Shown here piece after piece: positions 1 through 7,511 of a stretch of 11,699 nucleotides of DNA (its first letter is position 1; each line of letters starts with the position of its first letter). Location of the stretch: assembly GCA_018663565.1 (NCBI GenBank), contig JABJQE010000336.1, positions 1 through 11,699 of the forward strand, written 5' to 3'. The DNA comes from Phycisphaerae bacterium (GTDB lineage Bacteria > Planctomycetota > Phycisphaerae > Phycisphaerales > SM1A02). Below the pieces are notes generated by a model. The model did no database searches. It saw only the letters and a program-made list of their open reading frames with translations, and was not told the DNA's origin. A program made the translations under genes and the position numbers.

Positions 1-2
1 CG

Positions 3-149
3 TTGAAGGGCTCGTTCAAACGAACTTTCGCGGTAGAGCGTTGGAAATCCAGACTCCAGGCCATCGTGCTTGAGTCGAGCGCCCGTGGCTTCATCAAGGG
101 TTATGTATCGGCTTATGGAGCAAGCAATTACGGACTGGAAATAACGTAA
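3..149 (+). CDS. possible 3' end of an unidentified gene cut by the left edge
   Basis: A frame open from the left edge runs 48 codons to a TAA at 147-149. It ends in KGYVSAYGASNYGLEIT and would overlap the convergent FG-GAP gene by 22 bases. I recognise no family. The composition (basic and aromatic residues, moderate GC3) is protein-like but not decisive. The competing reading is the start of a minus-strand gene, with ATG at 94-92 reading MKPRALDSST and open to position 1, lying 33 bases past the stop of the FG-GAP gene as a third operon member. Neither frame has a ribosome-binding or homology signal that settles the matter, and at most one is likely to be real. Confidence 0.25.
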   Translation: MKGSFKRTFAVERWKSRLQAIVLESSARGFIKGYVSAYGASNYGLEIT

Positions 150-1711
150 GTGCCTGTCCCATCGACAGATAAATCGCCAGCTGAGTCGATACTGAAGTGG
201 ATTTGGGGGGCTGACCAGCCTTGAAAGTCCGTGCCGGGCGTGTGCCAGCGATGCTGGATCTCTCCGCCGGCTTTGATGGTGAAGCGATGCCCGATGGAAA
301 GGGGCTCATTCGAGAGGTCCAGCACGATGCCCCGCCGAGTTGGGTGTTCGGCTCGGTTCTCGATGACGCGGACCGGACCGTTGAGTTCGGCGGTGATGAG
401 GTCAAGATCTCCGTCTTCATCGAGATCTCCAAAGGCCGCTGAGCGGTCAACGCGTCGCTGCGAGAGCCAGCCATGGTCAAACGCAATACTGGTGAATCGG
501 TCGCCGTCTCTTCGCTGAACAAGTGCCGGTTGTCGCCACTGACTCGCCATGGTGTCTTGGGTAGCATTGGGGTAGACGTGACCATTGAGCGTAATCAGGT
601 CTTCGTCGCCGTCATGATCGAGATCGAGCAGGCGGGTGGTCCATCCAAGAAGCGATCGAGTTGGCGGACCGAGACCGACTACGTTGGTTCGATCGACGAA
701 GTATGCACCATCGGTTATGAGTAGCGTATTGGTGTCACTCGAGAAGTTGGTGCTGATGATGTCGGGTGTGCCAGACTGATCGATATCGCCGACGGCCAAT
801 CCCATGGTGGCTTGCTCGGCGCCGCTCATATTGGTCGCAAACCCTCTGCTCTTCGCTTCATCGCGGAATCGGGGCGCGTGCGTTTTTGGAAGTACGAGCA
901 GATTGTTGGACATGCCATCGTTGCCTACAAGTACTTCGAGCTGCATGTCGCCATCGACATCGAGCATCACTGCGTTGAGTCCGAATGCGGGGGGGATGCC
1001 GGCCGTCGCGTCGATGTCACGAAATGTGCCGTCGCCATTGTTGATCAAGAGCACATCAGTTTGGGGCGGCAGACCGGCGGGCCCGGCAATGACCTGTTCG
1101 CCGCGAAACGTGACGGTTGGCGGTGGTGGTGACGAGAAGTCCCAGTCGATATACCGAGCGATATAGAGGTCAAGATCTCCATCACAATCGATGTCGCCAG
1201 GGGCCGCGCAAGTTGACCACCCCGGCACGTCAATGCCAGCCGCAGCGGTGATATCGGTGAAGTGGCCATGTCCGTCATTCCGAAGCAGGACGTCAGGGCC
1301 AATACACGTGACATAGAGGTCGACTTCGTCGTCACCCGTTAGATCAACTGCAGTTGCCGACGTGGCCCAGCGGCGTAACTCAATGCCCGCGTCTTCTGTC
1401 ATGTCCACGAATGTGAGTGTGCCCGTTTCACGCAATGTGTTGCGAAAGAGCCGGCTTCCGGGACCATTCTCAGGGTCATCCACCGTGGCACCATTGGCAA
1501 TGAACAGGTCGATGTCCCCGTCGCCGTCAGCATCGAAGAGGCATACGCCGGGTCCGTTGACTTCCACAATGCTTCTCGGTGGTGTGCTGCCGCTTGTCGT
1601 GACAAATATGGGGCCGGTGCGATGCGTCACGTCAACGAGTGCTATTTGTGGCGATTGTTCATCGCATCCAATGATTGCCAGTAGCGTGAAGAATGTAGCG
1701 AGTCGAATCAT
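128..1711 (-). CDS. FG-GAP/VCBS repeat lipoprotein, CRTAC1/ASPIC-UnbV-like
   Basis: This is an exported lipoprotein of 527 residues. The first 16 residues form a lipoprotein signal, with hydrophobic FFTLLAIIG followed by lipobox IIGC and Cys16 as the lipidation site. Seven Asp-rich Ca-binding loops of the FG-GAP type lie near residues 60, 123, 173, 251, 309, 363 and 429, for example DADGDGDIDLF, DIDCDGDLDLY and DLDEDGDLDLI; they predict a seven-bladed beta-propeller. NGHVYP at 376-381 is typical of CRTAC1/ASPIC proteins. The C-terminus (about 458-527) resembles an ASPIC/UnbV domain (IGHRFTIKAGG... PQIHFSI) but is degenerate. Its ATG sits inside the stop of the upstream TPR gene (ATGA), so the two are probably translationally coupled and made together. 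A structural or binding role at the surface or periplasm is inferred; no enzyme active site is visible. Confidence 0.93.
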   Translation of the reverse strand: MIRLATFFTLLAIIGCDEQSPQIALVDVTHRTGPIFVTTSGSTPPRSIVEVNGPGVCLFDADGDGDIDLFIANGATVDDPENGPGSRLFRNTLRETGTLTFVDMTEDAGIELRRWATSATAVDLTGDDEVDLYVTCIGPDVLLRNDGHGHFTDITAAAGIDVPGWSTCAAPGDIDCDGDLDLYIARYIDWDFSSPPPPTVTFRGEQVIAGPAGLPPQTDVLLINNGDGTFRDIDATAGIPPAFGLNAVMLDVDGDMQLEVLVGNDGMSNNLLVLPKTHAPRFRDEAKSRGFATNMSGAEQATMGLAVGDIDQSGTPDIISTNFSSDTNTLLITDGAYFVDRTNVVGLGPPTRSLLGWTTRLLDLDHDGDEDLITLNGHVYPNATQDTMASQWRQPALVQRRDGDRFTSIAFDHGWLSQRRVDRSAAFGDLDEDGDLDLITAELNGPVRVIENRAEHPTRRGIVLDLSNEPLSIGHRFTIKAGGEIQHRWHTPGTDFQGWSAPQIHFSIDSAGDLSVDGTGTYVISSP

Positions 1712-2448
1712 CGCGGTCGTGTATCGCTTTCTTCGAACGTAGACTTGGCGATTTCGGCGGCCCGCTCGGCCGCGGCCGCTTCTTCAACTCGGCCAAGTCT
1801 GCGTAGGATTCGAGCTTGTGTGAATTGCGCTTCGTATAGCGATGAGTCTATGGCGATCGATGCCTCAAGAAGTTTGAATGCAGCCTCAAGTTCACCGCGT
1901 TGCTCGAGCAACTCTGCCTGGCGGGCCATTGTCTTGGCGACGCCGCGTTGTCGACCGGGTCGATCTCGTTGCAGGGCGATTGCTCTTTGAAAGTAGGTTT
2001 CCGCTTGGTCAAGATCTCCGCGTTCAAGGGCGAGTACGCCAAGTCCGAAATGCGTATCGCCTTCCGTGGGGTCGAGTGTCAGGTGCTGCGTAAAGGCCGC
2101 TTGGCTTTTTGTAGCGTCGCCCGCGTGATACCACGCCCAGCCAAGAAAGTGCGCGGCGGGGGGGTACGGCGGGTTGGCCGCTATTGCCCTCTCAAACCAT
2201 GCCGTCGCCCGGGGGTATGACCGCTCACGATGATGTGAGAGCCCCATCAAGAACAATGCTCGGCTATCGCCGGCGCCGGCGTCAATGAGTTGACGCAGTC
2301 TGACCCGAGCTGGCCCAAACTGCCCAGCGAGGATGAGGTTGTAGTGGTCGACAAGCTCGCCGGATAAGGCTGGAATAGGAGCGGGCTCATCTGTTTGAGG
2401 CTTGCAACCGCCGATACAGAGGCAGAAAGCCGCAAGGGCAGCCATCAT
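1708..2448 (-). CDS. TPR-repeat lipoprotein
   Basis: This is a tetratricopeptide-repeat protein, probably an envelope-anchored scaffold for protein-protein contacts. From the start chosen here it has 246 residues. A hydrophobic leader MMAALAAFCLCIGGC ends in lipobox IGGC (Cys15), followed by a Pro/Glu-rich linker. About five TPR units follow, near residues 62-93, 97-129, 130-163, 171-204 and 205-236. The classic G..hh..G....A...F..A pattern is clearest at 135-157 (LGVLALERGDLDQAETYFQRA). The frame stays open upstream to 2544, with ATGs at 2529 and 2544, but those starts collide head-on with the divergent gene beginning at 2528 and give an unusually long n-region. Against the chosen start, the leader lacks an N-terminal positive charge and has no clear Shine-Dalgarno; a TTG or CTG start a few codons upstream is possible. 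The gene lies first in a two-gene operon with the FG-GAP lipoprotein (4-base ATGA overlap). Confidence 0.88.
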   Translation of the reverse strand: MMAALAAFCLCIGGCKPQTDEPAPIPALSGELVDHYNLILAGQFGPARVRLRQLIDAGAGDSRALFLMGLSHHRERSYPRATAWFERAIAANPPYPPAAHFLGWAWYHAGDATKSQAAFTQHLTLDPTEGDTHFGLGVLALERGDLDQAETYFQRAIALQRDRPGRQRGVAKTMARQAELLEQRGELEAAFKLLEASIAIDSSLYEAQFTQARILRRLGRVEEAAAAERAAEIAKSTFEESDTRPR

Positions 2449-2527
2449 CAATCGGCACAGGTTTGACTTCCCGTCAACTCGAATGGTCGTTATGGTGGAT
2501 CTGGGCGGGTGTGTGGAATGCGTACTC
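2449..2527. promoter_or_regulatory. divergent intergenic region with a small dyad
   Basis: This stretch of about 80 bases should hold promoters for both the minus-strand TPR/FG-GAP operon and the plus-strand DHOR run. A dyad TTGAC-TTCCC-GTCAA lies at 2463-2477. TTGACT at 2463-2468 resembles a plus-strand -35 box, but the best -10 candidate (CGTTAT, 2488-2493) matches poorly and is 19 bases away. The regulatory role rests on position; the individual boxes are weak. If the TPR gene starts further upstream, this stretch is coding. Confidence 0.3.
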
Positions 2528-4183
2528 ATGAGCAGAATTAGCATAACCGTGGCGGCGGTCTTCGTAACGACTACCTGCGTATTGGCCCAAGTTCAATTGC
2601 AGCCCCGAATGGGCGATGCCTTTCCTGGACTGACTGCTGATCAGCAGATTCGATTCGATCTTGGCCGTGTGGCATATATGCGGAACATCACGGTTGAAGA
2701 GGGGCTCGGTCCGGTCTTCAATCAGACGTCTTGCGGCTCGTGCCATAACGCGCCACTCGGCGGCCCTGGCGCTCAGCAGGTCACTCGATTCGGTCGCATT
2801 GATAAGAAGGGCGGGTTTGACCCGCTCGCGTCCTTCGGTGGATCACTGCTCAATGTCAATGCCATCAACGATGATTGCCTCGATGAGATTCCAGCCCATG
2901 CCAATGTGACCTCACTTCGCGTGACACCCGGGGCGCTCGCCTACGGACTGATCGAAGCCGTGCCCGATGATGTGTTTGTTGACCTCGTTGCTGCGCAACC
3001 TGAAGCGCAGCGGGGCGTTATTCGCTGGACCGAAGCATTCGAGAATCCAGGCGTAGCTCGCGTTGGCCGCTTCGGTTGGAAAGCGCAACTTCCAAGCGTG
3101 TTGTCATTCAGCGCAGATGCATCGATGCAGGAACTCGGCTTCACCAATCGACTCCTGCCTGATGAGAATCCACCCCGTGGTGACGAAGGCTTGCTCGCTG
3201 AGTGCGACATGGTGCTCGACCCCGAGGACGGGCCAGACGCCGATGGGTTTGACTTTATTGATCGAGTGACTGACTTTCAACGCTTCCTTGCCCAAGCACC
3301 GCAAACACCTCGCAGTGGGATGAGCGGCGAAGCGGTCTTCATTGCCGCTGGCTGCGCTGTGTGTCATCCCTCCACCATGGTGACGTCTGACGATCCGGGG
3401 TTGGAGGATGTGATTCGCTCGCAGACCATTCATCCGTATGGCGACTTCTTGCTGCACGACATGGGCGCTGCGGCTGATGGCATTGGCGACGGACCAGCGG
3501 GAGTACGAGAAATCCGAACGCCGCCCTTGTGGGGTGTTCGAATTCGAAATCCAATGTGGCACGACGGCCGCGTGAATGGCGGCAATTTTGAAAGCCGCAT
3601 TCAAGAAGCCATTTCCTTGCACGGCGCATCGCTTAGCCAGGGGCAAGCCGCTGCGACGGCGTTTGCATCGCTGAGCGTCTCTGAGCAGCAGTCCGTCGTG
3701 GCCTTTCTCAATTCGCTCGGTCGAGTGGAATGTGACGGCGACGGTGATGGCGATGTCGACCTCGTTGACTTCTGGGGTCCAACTGGATTTGTATCGAGCA
3801 TGGGCAGCGGCGTCGGCGCGGACGATGCTGCCGCCGTGTATGACGTCGATGCCGATGGCGATGTTGATCTTGCCGATGCTGCTGCATATGCCGCCGCCTT
3901 TGACGGTGGGCCACAAGACTGCGATGTCGATGGCGTGCAGGACTTCGTGCAAATTGCCGAGGACATCACGCTTGACGCCGATCAGAACGGCGAACTTGAC
4001 GTGTGCAATCCATGTCCAGCTGATGTGGATGATTCAGGAAGCGTTGACGTGGATGACATGCTGCTGGTTCTATCTGCTTGGGGTGGATGTGCGAGCGGCT
4101 GTGACGCCGATGTCAACGGCGACTTGTTTGTGGGTGTGGATGATCTTCTTGTAATTTTGTCTGGGTGGGGTATTTGCCAGTGA
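2528..4183 (+). CDS. secreted di-heme oxidoreductase (DHOR/DUF1111 family) with C-terminal dockerin-like tail
   Basis: This is an exported c-type cytochrome of 551 residues. A Sec signal peptide (MSRISITVAAVFVTTTCVLA, probable cleavage before QVQ) decides the start: upstream in-frame ATGs would bury it behind a charged leader. Two heme-attachment motifs are present, CGSCH (69-73) and CAVCH (276-280). Family blocks include GPVFNQTSC (61-69), HPYGDFLLHDMG (302-313), RTPPLWG (330-336), HDGR (345-348) and AISLHG (361-366), so this is the DHOR family ('thiol oxidoreductase'), related to di-heme MauG/CcpA-type proteins. The substrate is unknown. Residues 402-551 are unusual for the family: two Asp-rich blocks (402-415, 439-452), a DCDVDG...DADQNGELDVC segment, then paired EF-hand-like loops ending WGICQ. 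The latter resemble the planctomycete 'GC-type' dockerin and may direct anchoring. The next gene follows directly. Confidence 0.94.
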   Translation: MSRISITVAAVFVTTTCVLAQVQLQPRMGDAFPGLTADQQIRFDLGRVAYMRNITVEEGLGPVFNQTSCGSCHNAPLGGPGAQQVTRFGRIDKKGGFDPLASFGGSLLNVNAINDDCLDEIPAHANVTSLRVTPGALAYGLIEAVPDDVFVDLVAAQPEAQRGVIRWTEAFENPGVARVGRFGWKAQLPSVLSFSADASMQELGFTNRLLPDENPPRGDEGLLAECDMVLDPEDGPDADGFDFIDRVTDFQRFLAQAPQTPRSGMSGEAVFIAAGCAVCHPSTMVTSDDPGLEDVIRSQTIHPYGDFLLHDMGAAADGIGDGPAGVREIRTPPLWGVRIRNPMWHDGRVNGGNFESRIQEAISLHGASLSQGQAAATAFASLSVSEQQSVVAFLNSLGRVECDGDGDGDVDLVDFWGPTGFVSSMGSGVGADDAAAVYDVDADGDVDLADAAAYAAAFDGGPQDCDVDGVQDFVQIAEDITLDADQNGELDVCNPCPADVDDSGSVDVDDMLLVLSAWGGCASGCDADVNGDLFVGVDDLLVILSGWGICQ

Positions 4184-4188
4184 TGAAC

Positions 4189-4194
4189 AGAGGA
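4189..4194 (+). promoter_or_regulatory. Shine-Dalgarno deciding the 4204 start
   Basis: AGAGGA lies 9 bases before the ATG at 4204 and just past the DHOR stop at 4181-4183. It favours 4204 over the ATG at 4183, which overlaps the DHOR stop as TGATG, and over the GTG at 4165 inside the DHOR gene. A second purine run (AGGGG, 4196-4200) lies closer to the ATG. Confidence 0.5.
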
Positions 4195-4203
4195 CAGGGG
4201 TTC

Positions 4204-6591
4204 ATGATGCGAAACAGCGTACGTATTGGCTTGACACTCGTTCTTCTTCCTGCTGCCGGCGCAGCTGGGCAGGGTTGGATGAGTTTTGTGAACGAGACTG
4301 ACACTCGATTGCAGTCGGACCCCGCGGTTGGCGTGAGTGATGACCGTGAGAAGGATTACATCGTCGGCGACATCGATAACGATGGCGATGATGATCTGAT
4401 CTGTGTCCGAAAGGAACCATTCACAAGTACAGGGCGGAACACCAACGTCTTGTTCATGAATGAAAATGGCGTACTCATAGATCGCACCGCGACCTATGCA
4501 ATTGATTCCGATGTTCCTGGTGACCTAGGCTTTCTGACTGCAACGAATGATCGTGATGTCACGATGGCTGATGTCAATGGCGATGGATGGCTTGATGTCA
4601 TCACGGCGGTCACGCTGACAGATAACGCCGAGAAGCATCTTTCACATCCTCGTGTCTATATGAATCTCGGTGAGAGCAATGGCGTGTGGCAAGGTCTTCG
4701 ATACGAAGATGCTCGTATTCCGCAGATGCACGCCACTGCAGGGCCACGCTTCTGCTCCGTGGCCGCAGGTGATATTGATGGCGATGGCGATGAGGACCTC
4801 TACTTTGGCGACTACGACAGTGGTGGTTCGCAGATTTTTGATTACAACAATCGGCTACTCATCAATGACGGCTCTGGTTACTTCACCGATGAGACGGCGT
4901 CTCGCCTGACCAGTGAAATGAGTGAGGCGGCCTTTGGCGCCGCAAGCGTGATCGCTGATATGAACGGCGATGGAACGCTTGACATTGTGAAGCAAACATC
5001 GTTGAACGCCCCGCAGCATATTGCCGTGACGTGGAATAGCTCCTCGAACGAAGGTGTCTTTGTTGGATATCAAATCATAGACCAGCTCGCTCCATACCAC
5101 GTGTCGGTTGGCGATCTGAATGGCGACGGCATGCTCGACATGATTACGAGTGATGATGGCGTTGACAATTACTATCTGAACCAAGGAAACGACAGCAATG
5201 GCTACGCGCAGTTTGCGCAGCGGGCCTTTGATGCCGTGACTGGTGGCTTTGGTAGCGATAACTACTGCGTTGACCTCGATAATGATGGCAACCTTGACGT
5301 GATCATTTGTGATGTCGATGTGGACATTTCTGGATGCAGCCGCACTACACATTTGCTTCGCAATCGCGGCGAGAGTCCGGACGTGACGTTTAGCCGGGAT
5401 GACACAGGTATTCCTGATTCGATGCTAGAAGGTGTGCACGATATTGCCGTCATCGATATCAATGGAGACGGATGGGTGGATTTGGTAATCGGCCGGTGCG
5501 GATCGACCGAAGTGTGGATGAACGAACCACCGACAGGAATGACATTTGGCTGGGACGGTGGTATTCCATCGCAGGTTTCACCTGGGATGCCGCACGAAGT
5601 GCAGTTCACGCTCAACCCCATCGGCGGCGCCGAAATTGCAGCCGGAAGCGGGGCGTTGTGGGGCCGCGTGGGCGGCGGTGCATGGTCCTCGATTCCAGTT
5701 ACTCCTCTTGGTGGCGAGACCTATAGCGGCGAATTGCCTGCGGTCGAGTGTGCTGAAGAACTTGAGTTCTACGCATCCGGCGAACTTCTAGGCGGATCGG
5801 AGTACACCGATCCTTCGTCCGCGCCAGCAGCGGGGTACGTTGCTGTTGGAGCCGATGGTGTGGAGACGCTCATTCGCCTTGATTTTGAAGAGCCTGCTGT
5901 TGGATGGACGGTTGAAAACGACCCATCGCTTTCAACTGGCGCCTGGGAACAGGTCGATCCGCTGGGCACGCTCTTTGGTACCGTTGTATCGCAACGAGAA
6001 AACGATGCGACCGCGGGCGCCGATGCGATTCTGTGCTTCATTACGCAGAACGGCAGTGTCGGTGGTAGCGTCGGCGAGGCTGATGTAGATGGCGGCCCAA
6101 CTAGGCTCATCTCGCCAGCGATCGATCTCGATGCAACCGACGGCACCATTTCATATGCGAGGTACTTCTTCGACAGCGAGTTCGGCGACAGCTTGGTCAC
6201 CGAAATCAGCGGCGATGATGGCGGCACTTGGGTAATGGTCCATGAGACTGAGGGCACGAACTCGGCATGGGACACGACCTCATTCCGTGTGGGCGATTAC
6301 ATCATTCCAACCGCCGCCGTCCGCGTACGCTGGGTGGTTGAAGATGCCAACACGGCGTCAGTCGTTGAGGCCGGAATCGATAATATCCAGCTCGATGTAT
6401 TTGTATGTGATGACACCGAGCCATGCCTTGGTGATGTTGACGGCAACGGTGAGGTGAGCGTTGATGATGTCTTGGTCATCCTAGGCTCCTTTGGCGACTC
6501 AACAACAGGCCCCGCTGACCTCAACGGTGACGGAATTGTCAACATAGACGATATGCTCATCATCCTCGGCGCTTGGGGGCCGTGCGTCTAG
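4204..6591 (+). CDS. secreted FG-GAP/VCBS repeat protein with dockerin-like C-terminus
   Basis: This is a secreted protein of 795 residues. The signal peptide (MMRNSVRIGLTLVLLPAAGA, cleavage near AGAAG|Q) fits the 4204 start, which has a good Shine-Dalgarno. Seven FG-GAP Ca-binding loops lie near residues 56, 123, 190, 252, 304, 357 and 418 (e.g. DIDGDGDEDLY, DLNGDGMLDMI), predicting a seven-bladed propeller. Residues about 445-550 look like a beta-sandwich linker. Residues about 556-732 (LDFEEPAVGWTVEND..., ending AGIDNIQLDVF) resemble a MAM/jelly-roll carbohydrate- or protein-binding module. Residues 744-795 are a paired dockerin-like tail (DVDGNGEVSVDD, DLNGDGIVNIDD) ending WGPCV, akin to that of the preceding DHOR protein. 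No catalytic motif is seen; adhesion or substrate binding is inferred. Cotranscription with the DHOR gene is likely (20-base gap). Confidence 0.94.
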   Translation: MMRNSVRIGLTLVLLPAAGAAGQGWMSFVNETDTRLQSDPAVGVSDDREKDYIVGDIDNDGDDDLICVRKEPFTSTGRNTNVLFMNENGVLIDRTATYAIDSDVPGDLGFLTATNDRDVTMADVNGDGWLDVITAVTLTDNAEKHLSHPRVYMNLGESNGVWQGLRYEDARIPQMHATAGPRFCSVAAGDIDGDGDEDLYFGDYDSGGSQIFDYNNRLLINDGSGYFTDETASRLTSEMSEAAFGAASVIADMNGDGTLDIVKQTSLNAPQHIAVTWNSSSNEGVFVGYQIIDQLAPYHVSVGDLNGDGMLDMITSDDGVDNYYLNQGNDSNGYAQFAQRAFDAVTGGFGSDNYCVDLDNDGNLDVIICDVDVDISGCSRTTHLLRNRGESPDVTFSRDDTGIPDSMLEGVHDIAVIDINGDGWVDLVIGRCGSTEVWMNEPPTGMTFGWDGGIPSQVSPGMPHEVQFTLNPIGGAEIAAGSGALWGRVGGGAWSSIPVTPLGGETYSGELPAVECAEELEFYASGELLGGSEYTDPSSAPAAGYVAVGADGVETLIRLDFEEPAVGWTVENDPSLSTGAWEQVDPLGTLFGTVVSQRENDATAGADAILCFITQNGSVGGSVGEADVDGGPTRLISPAIDLDATDGTISYARYFFDSEFGDSLVTEISGDDGGTWVMVHETEGTNSAWDTTSFRVGDYIIPTAAVRVRWVVEDANTASVVEAGIDNIQLDVFVCDDTEPCLGDVDGNGEVSVDDVLVILGSFGDSTTGPADLNGDGIVNIDDMLIILGAWGPCV

Positions 6592-6620
6592 ATACGAACT
6601 GAGACTGCTAGGCTGTGGCC

Positions 6621-7511
6621 ATGCGTGTGGTGGTCCTATTCAATCCTGTGTCCGGAGGTGGCCGCGGCCGCGTGCTCGCTGCAGAGGTGTCGGGTGCGCT
6701 TGTCGCGCGTGGGCATGCTGTTGAACTGATTGCGAGCGAGCCGGGGGATGCCTCCGTGTGGTTTGGGGGGAAAGGTGCAGGGGTAGATGTCGTCGCGGTT
6801 GTTGGGGGCGACGGGACGGTGCGATCCGTGGCGGGGGTTGTAGCTGATGCGAAATGTGCGATTCTGCATGTGCCCAGTGGGAATGAGAATTTGTTTGCTC
6901 GGGGCTTTGGAATGAGCGGGGTAGTAACCGATGTGGTGGCTGCCGTTGAACATGGCGCACACGGCGAGGTTGATATGGCCTCGGTCAATGGCGAGACCAT
7001 GCTGCTGATGGCGTCGATTGGTCTTGATGCTGAGATTGTGAGGGAGGTCGCTTCGCGGCGGGGTGATTCAGTTTCAAACTGGACCTATGTGCGGGCAGCT
7101 TTGGCATGTGTTCGCCGGTGTTCGCCGCCGCGCTGCACAGTTGTGGTGGATGGGCAGGACTTCGTCCGTGATGTTTCTGGCTGGGTTGTGGTGGCGAATT
7201 CGCCCGAGTATGGGGGCCGAGTCAATCCAGCGCCGATGGCGGCAATGGATGACCGAAAGCTTGATGTGGTGTTCTTCCCTGCATCGACATCACTTGGCGT
7301 ACTGCGGTGGATGAATCGGTGTCGGCGTGGCCGGCAAATGGAGTGCGCTGGATTTGTGCATACGGTAGCGTCGCGAGATATAGGTATTTCGCTTGCCGAA
7401 CCTGCGATCTTTCAGATCGACGGTGATGCTGGTGGGGCCGCTGAAACTGCGAGCAGCGTGAATGTGTCGCTGTTGGGCAAGCGGCTCAAAGTGCAACTTC
7501 CACCGGTGTAG
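6621..7511 (+). CDS. diacylglycerol/lipid kinase-family protein (YegS/BmrU type)
   Basis: This protein of 296 residues belongs to the DAGK-catalytic-domain family, which phosphorylates lipid hydroxyls (diacylglycerol, phosphatidylglycerol or sphingoid lipids) with ATP at the inner face of the membrane. Visible motifs are NPVSGGGRG (8-16), the nucleotide loop GGDGT (62-66), PSGNEN (85-90) where many members have P.GT.ND, a glycine-containing ASIGLDAE (131-138), YGGRVNPAP (197-205) and FQIDGD (264-269), which aligns with the usual DGE near the C-terminus. Length is normal. The ATG at 6621 was preferred; a GTG two codons upstream is possible, and neither has a strong Shine-Dalgarno. It starts 29 bases after the dockerin-tailed FG-GAP gene, so cotranscription is plausible. 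Its 3' end overlaps the convergent MarC gene by 100 bases. The actual lipid substrate cannot be read from the sequence. Confidence 0.92.
   Translation: MRVVVLFNPVSGGGRGRVLAAEVSGALVARGHAVELIASEPGDASVWFGGKGAGVDVVAVVGGDGTVRSVAGVVADAKCAILHVPSGNENLFARGFGMSGVVTDVVAAVEHGAHGEVDMASVNGETMLLMASIGLDAEIVREVASRRGDSVSNWTYVRAALACVRRCSPPRCTVVVDGQDFVRDVSGWVVVANSPEYGGRVNPAPMAAMDDRKLDVVFFPASTSLGVLRWMNRCRRGRQMECAGFVHTVASRDIGISLAEPAIFQIDGDAGGAAETASSVNVSLLGKRLKVQLPPV

Noticed and set aside
3104..3952. Long open frame (282 codons) on the minus strand inside the DHOR gene
   Set aside because: It is antisense to conserved heme-protein codons and Asp-rich repeats. Long antisense frames are expected there, and the translation shows no recognisable domain.
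5769..6275. Minus-strand open frame of 168 codons opposite the FG-GAP protein
   Set aside because: It is a Ser/Pro/Thr-rich shadow of the jelly-roll-like coding region, with no start signal or domain.
128..6588. DNA tandem repeats or CRISPR-like array from repeated GATGGCGATG-type strings
   Set aside because: They are codons for recurring D-x-D-G-D loops at irregular spacing; no uniform repeat/spacer pattern exists.
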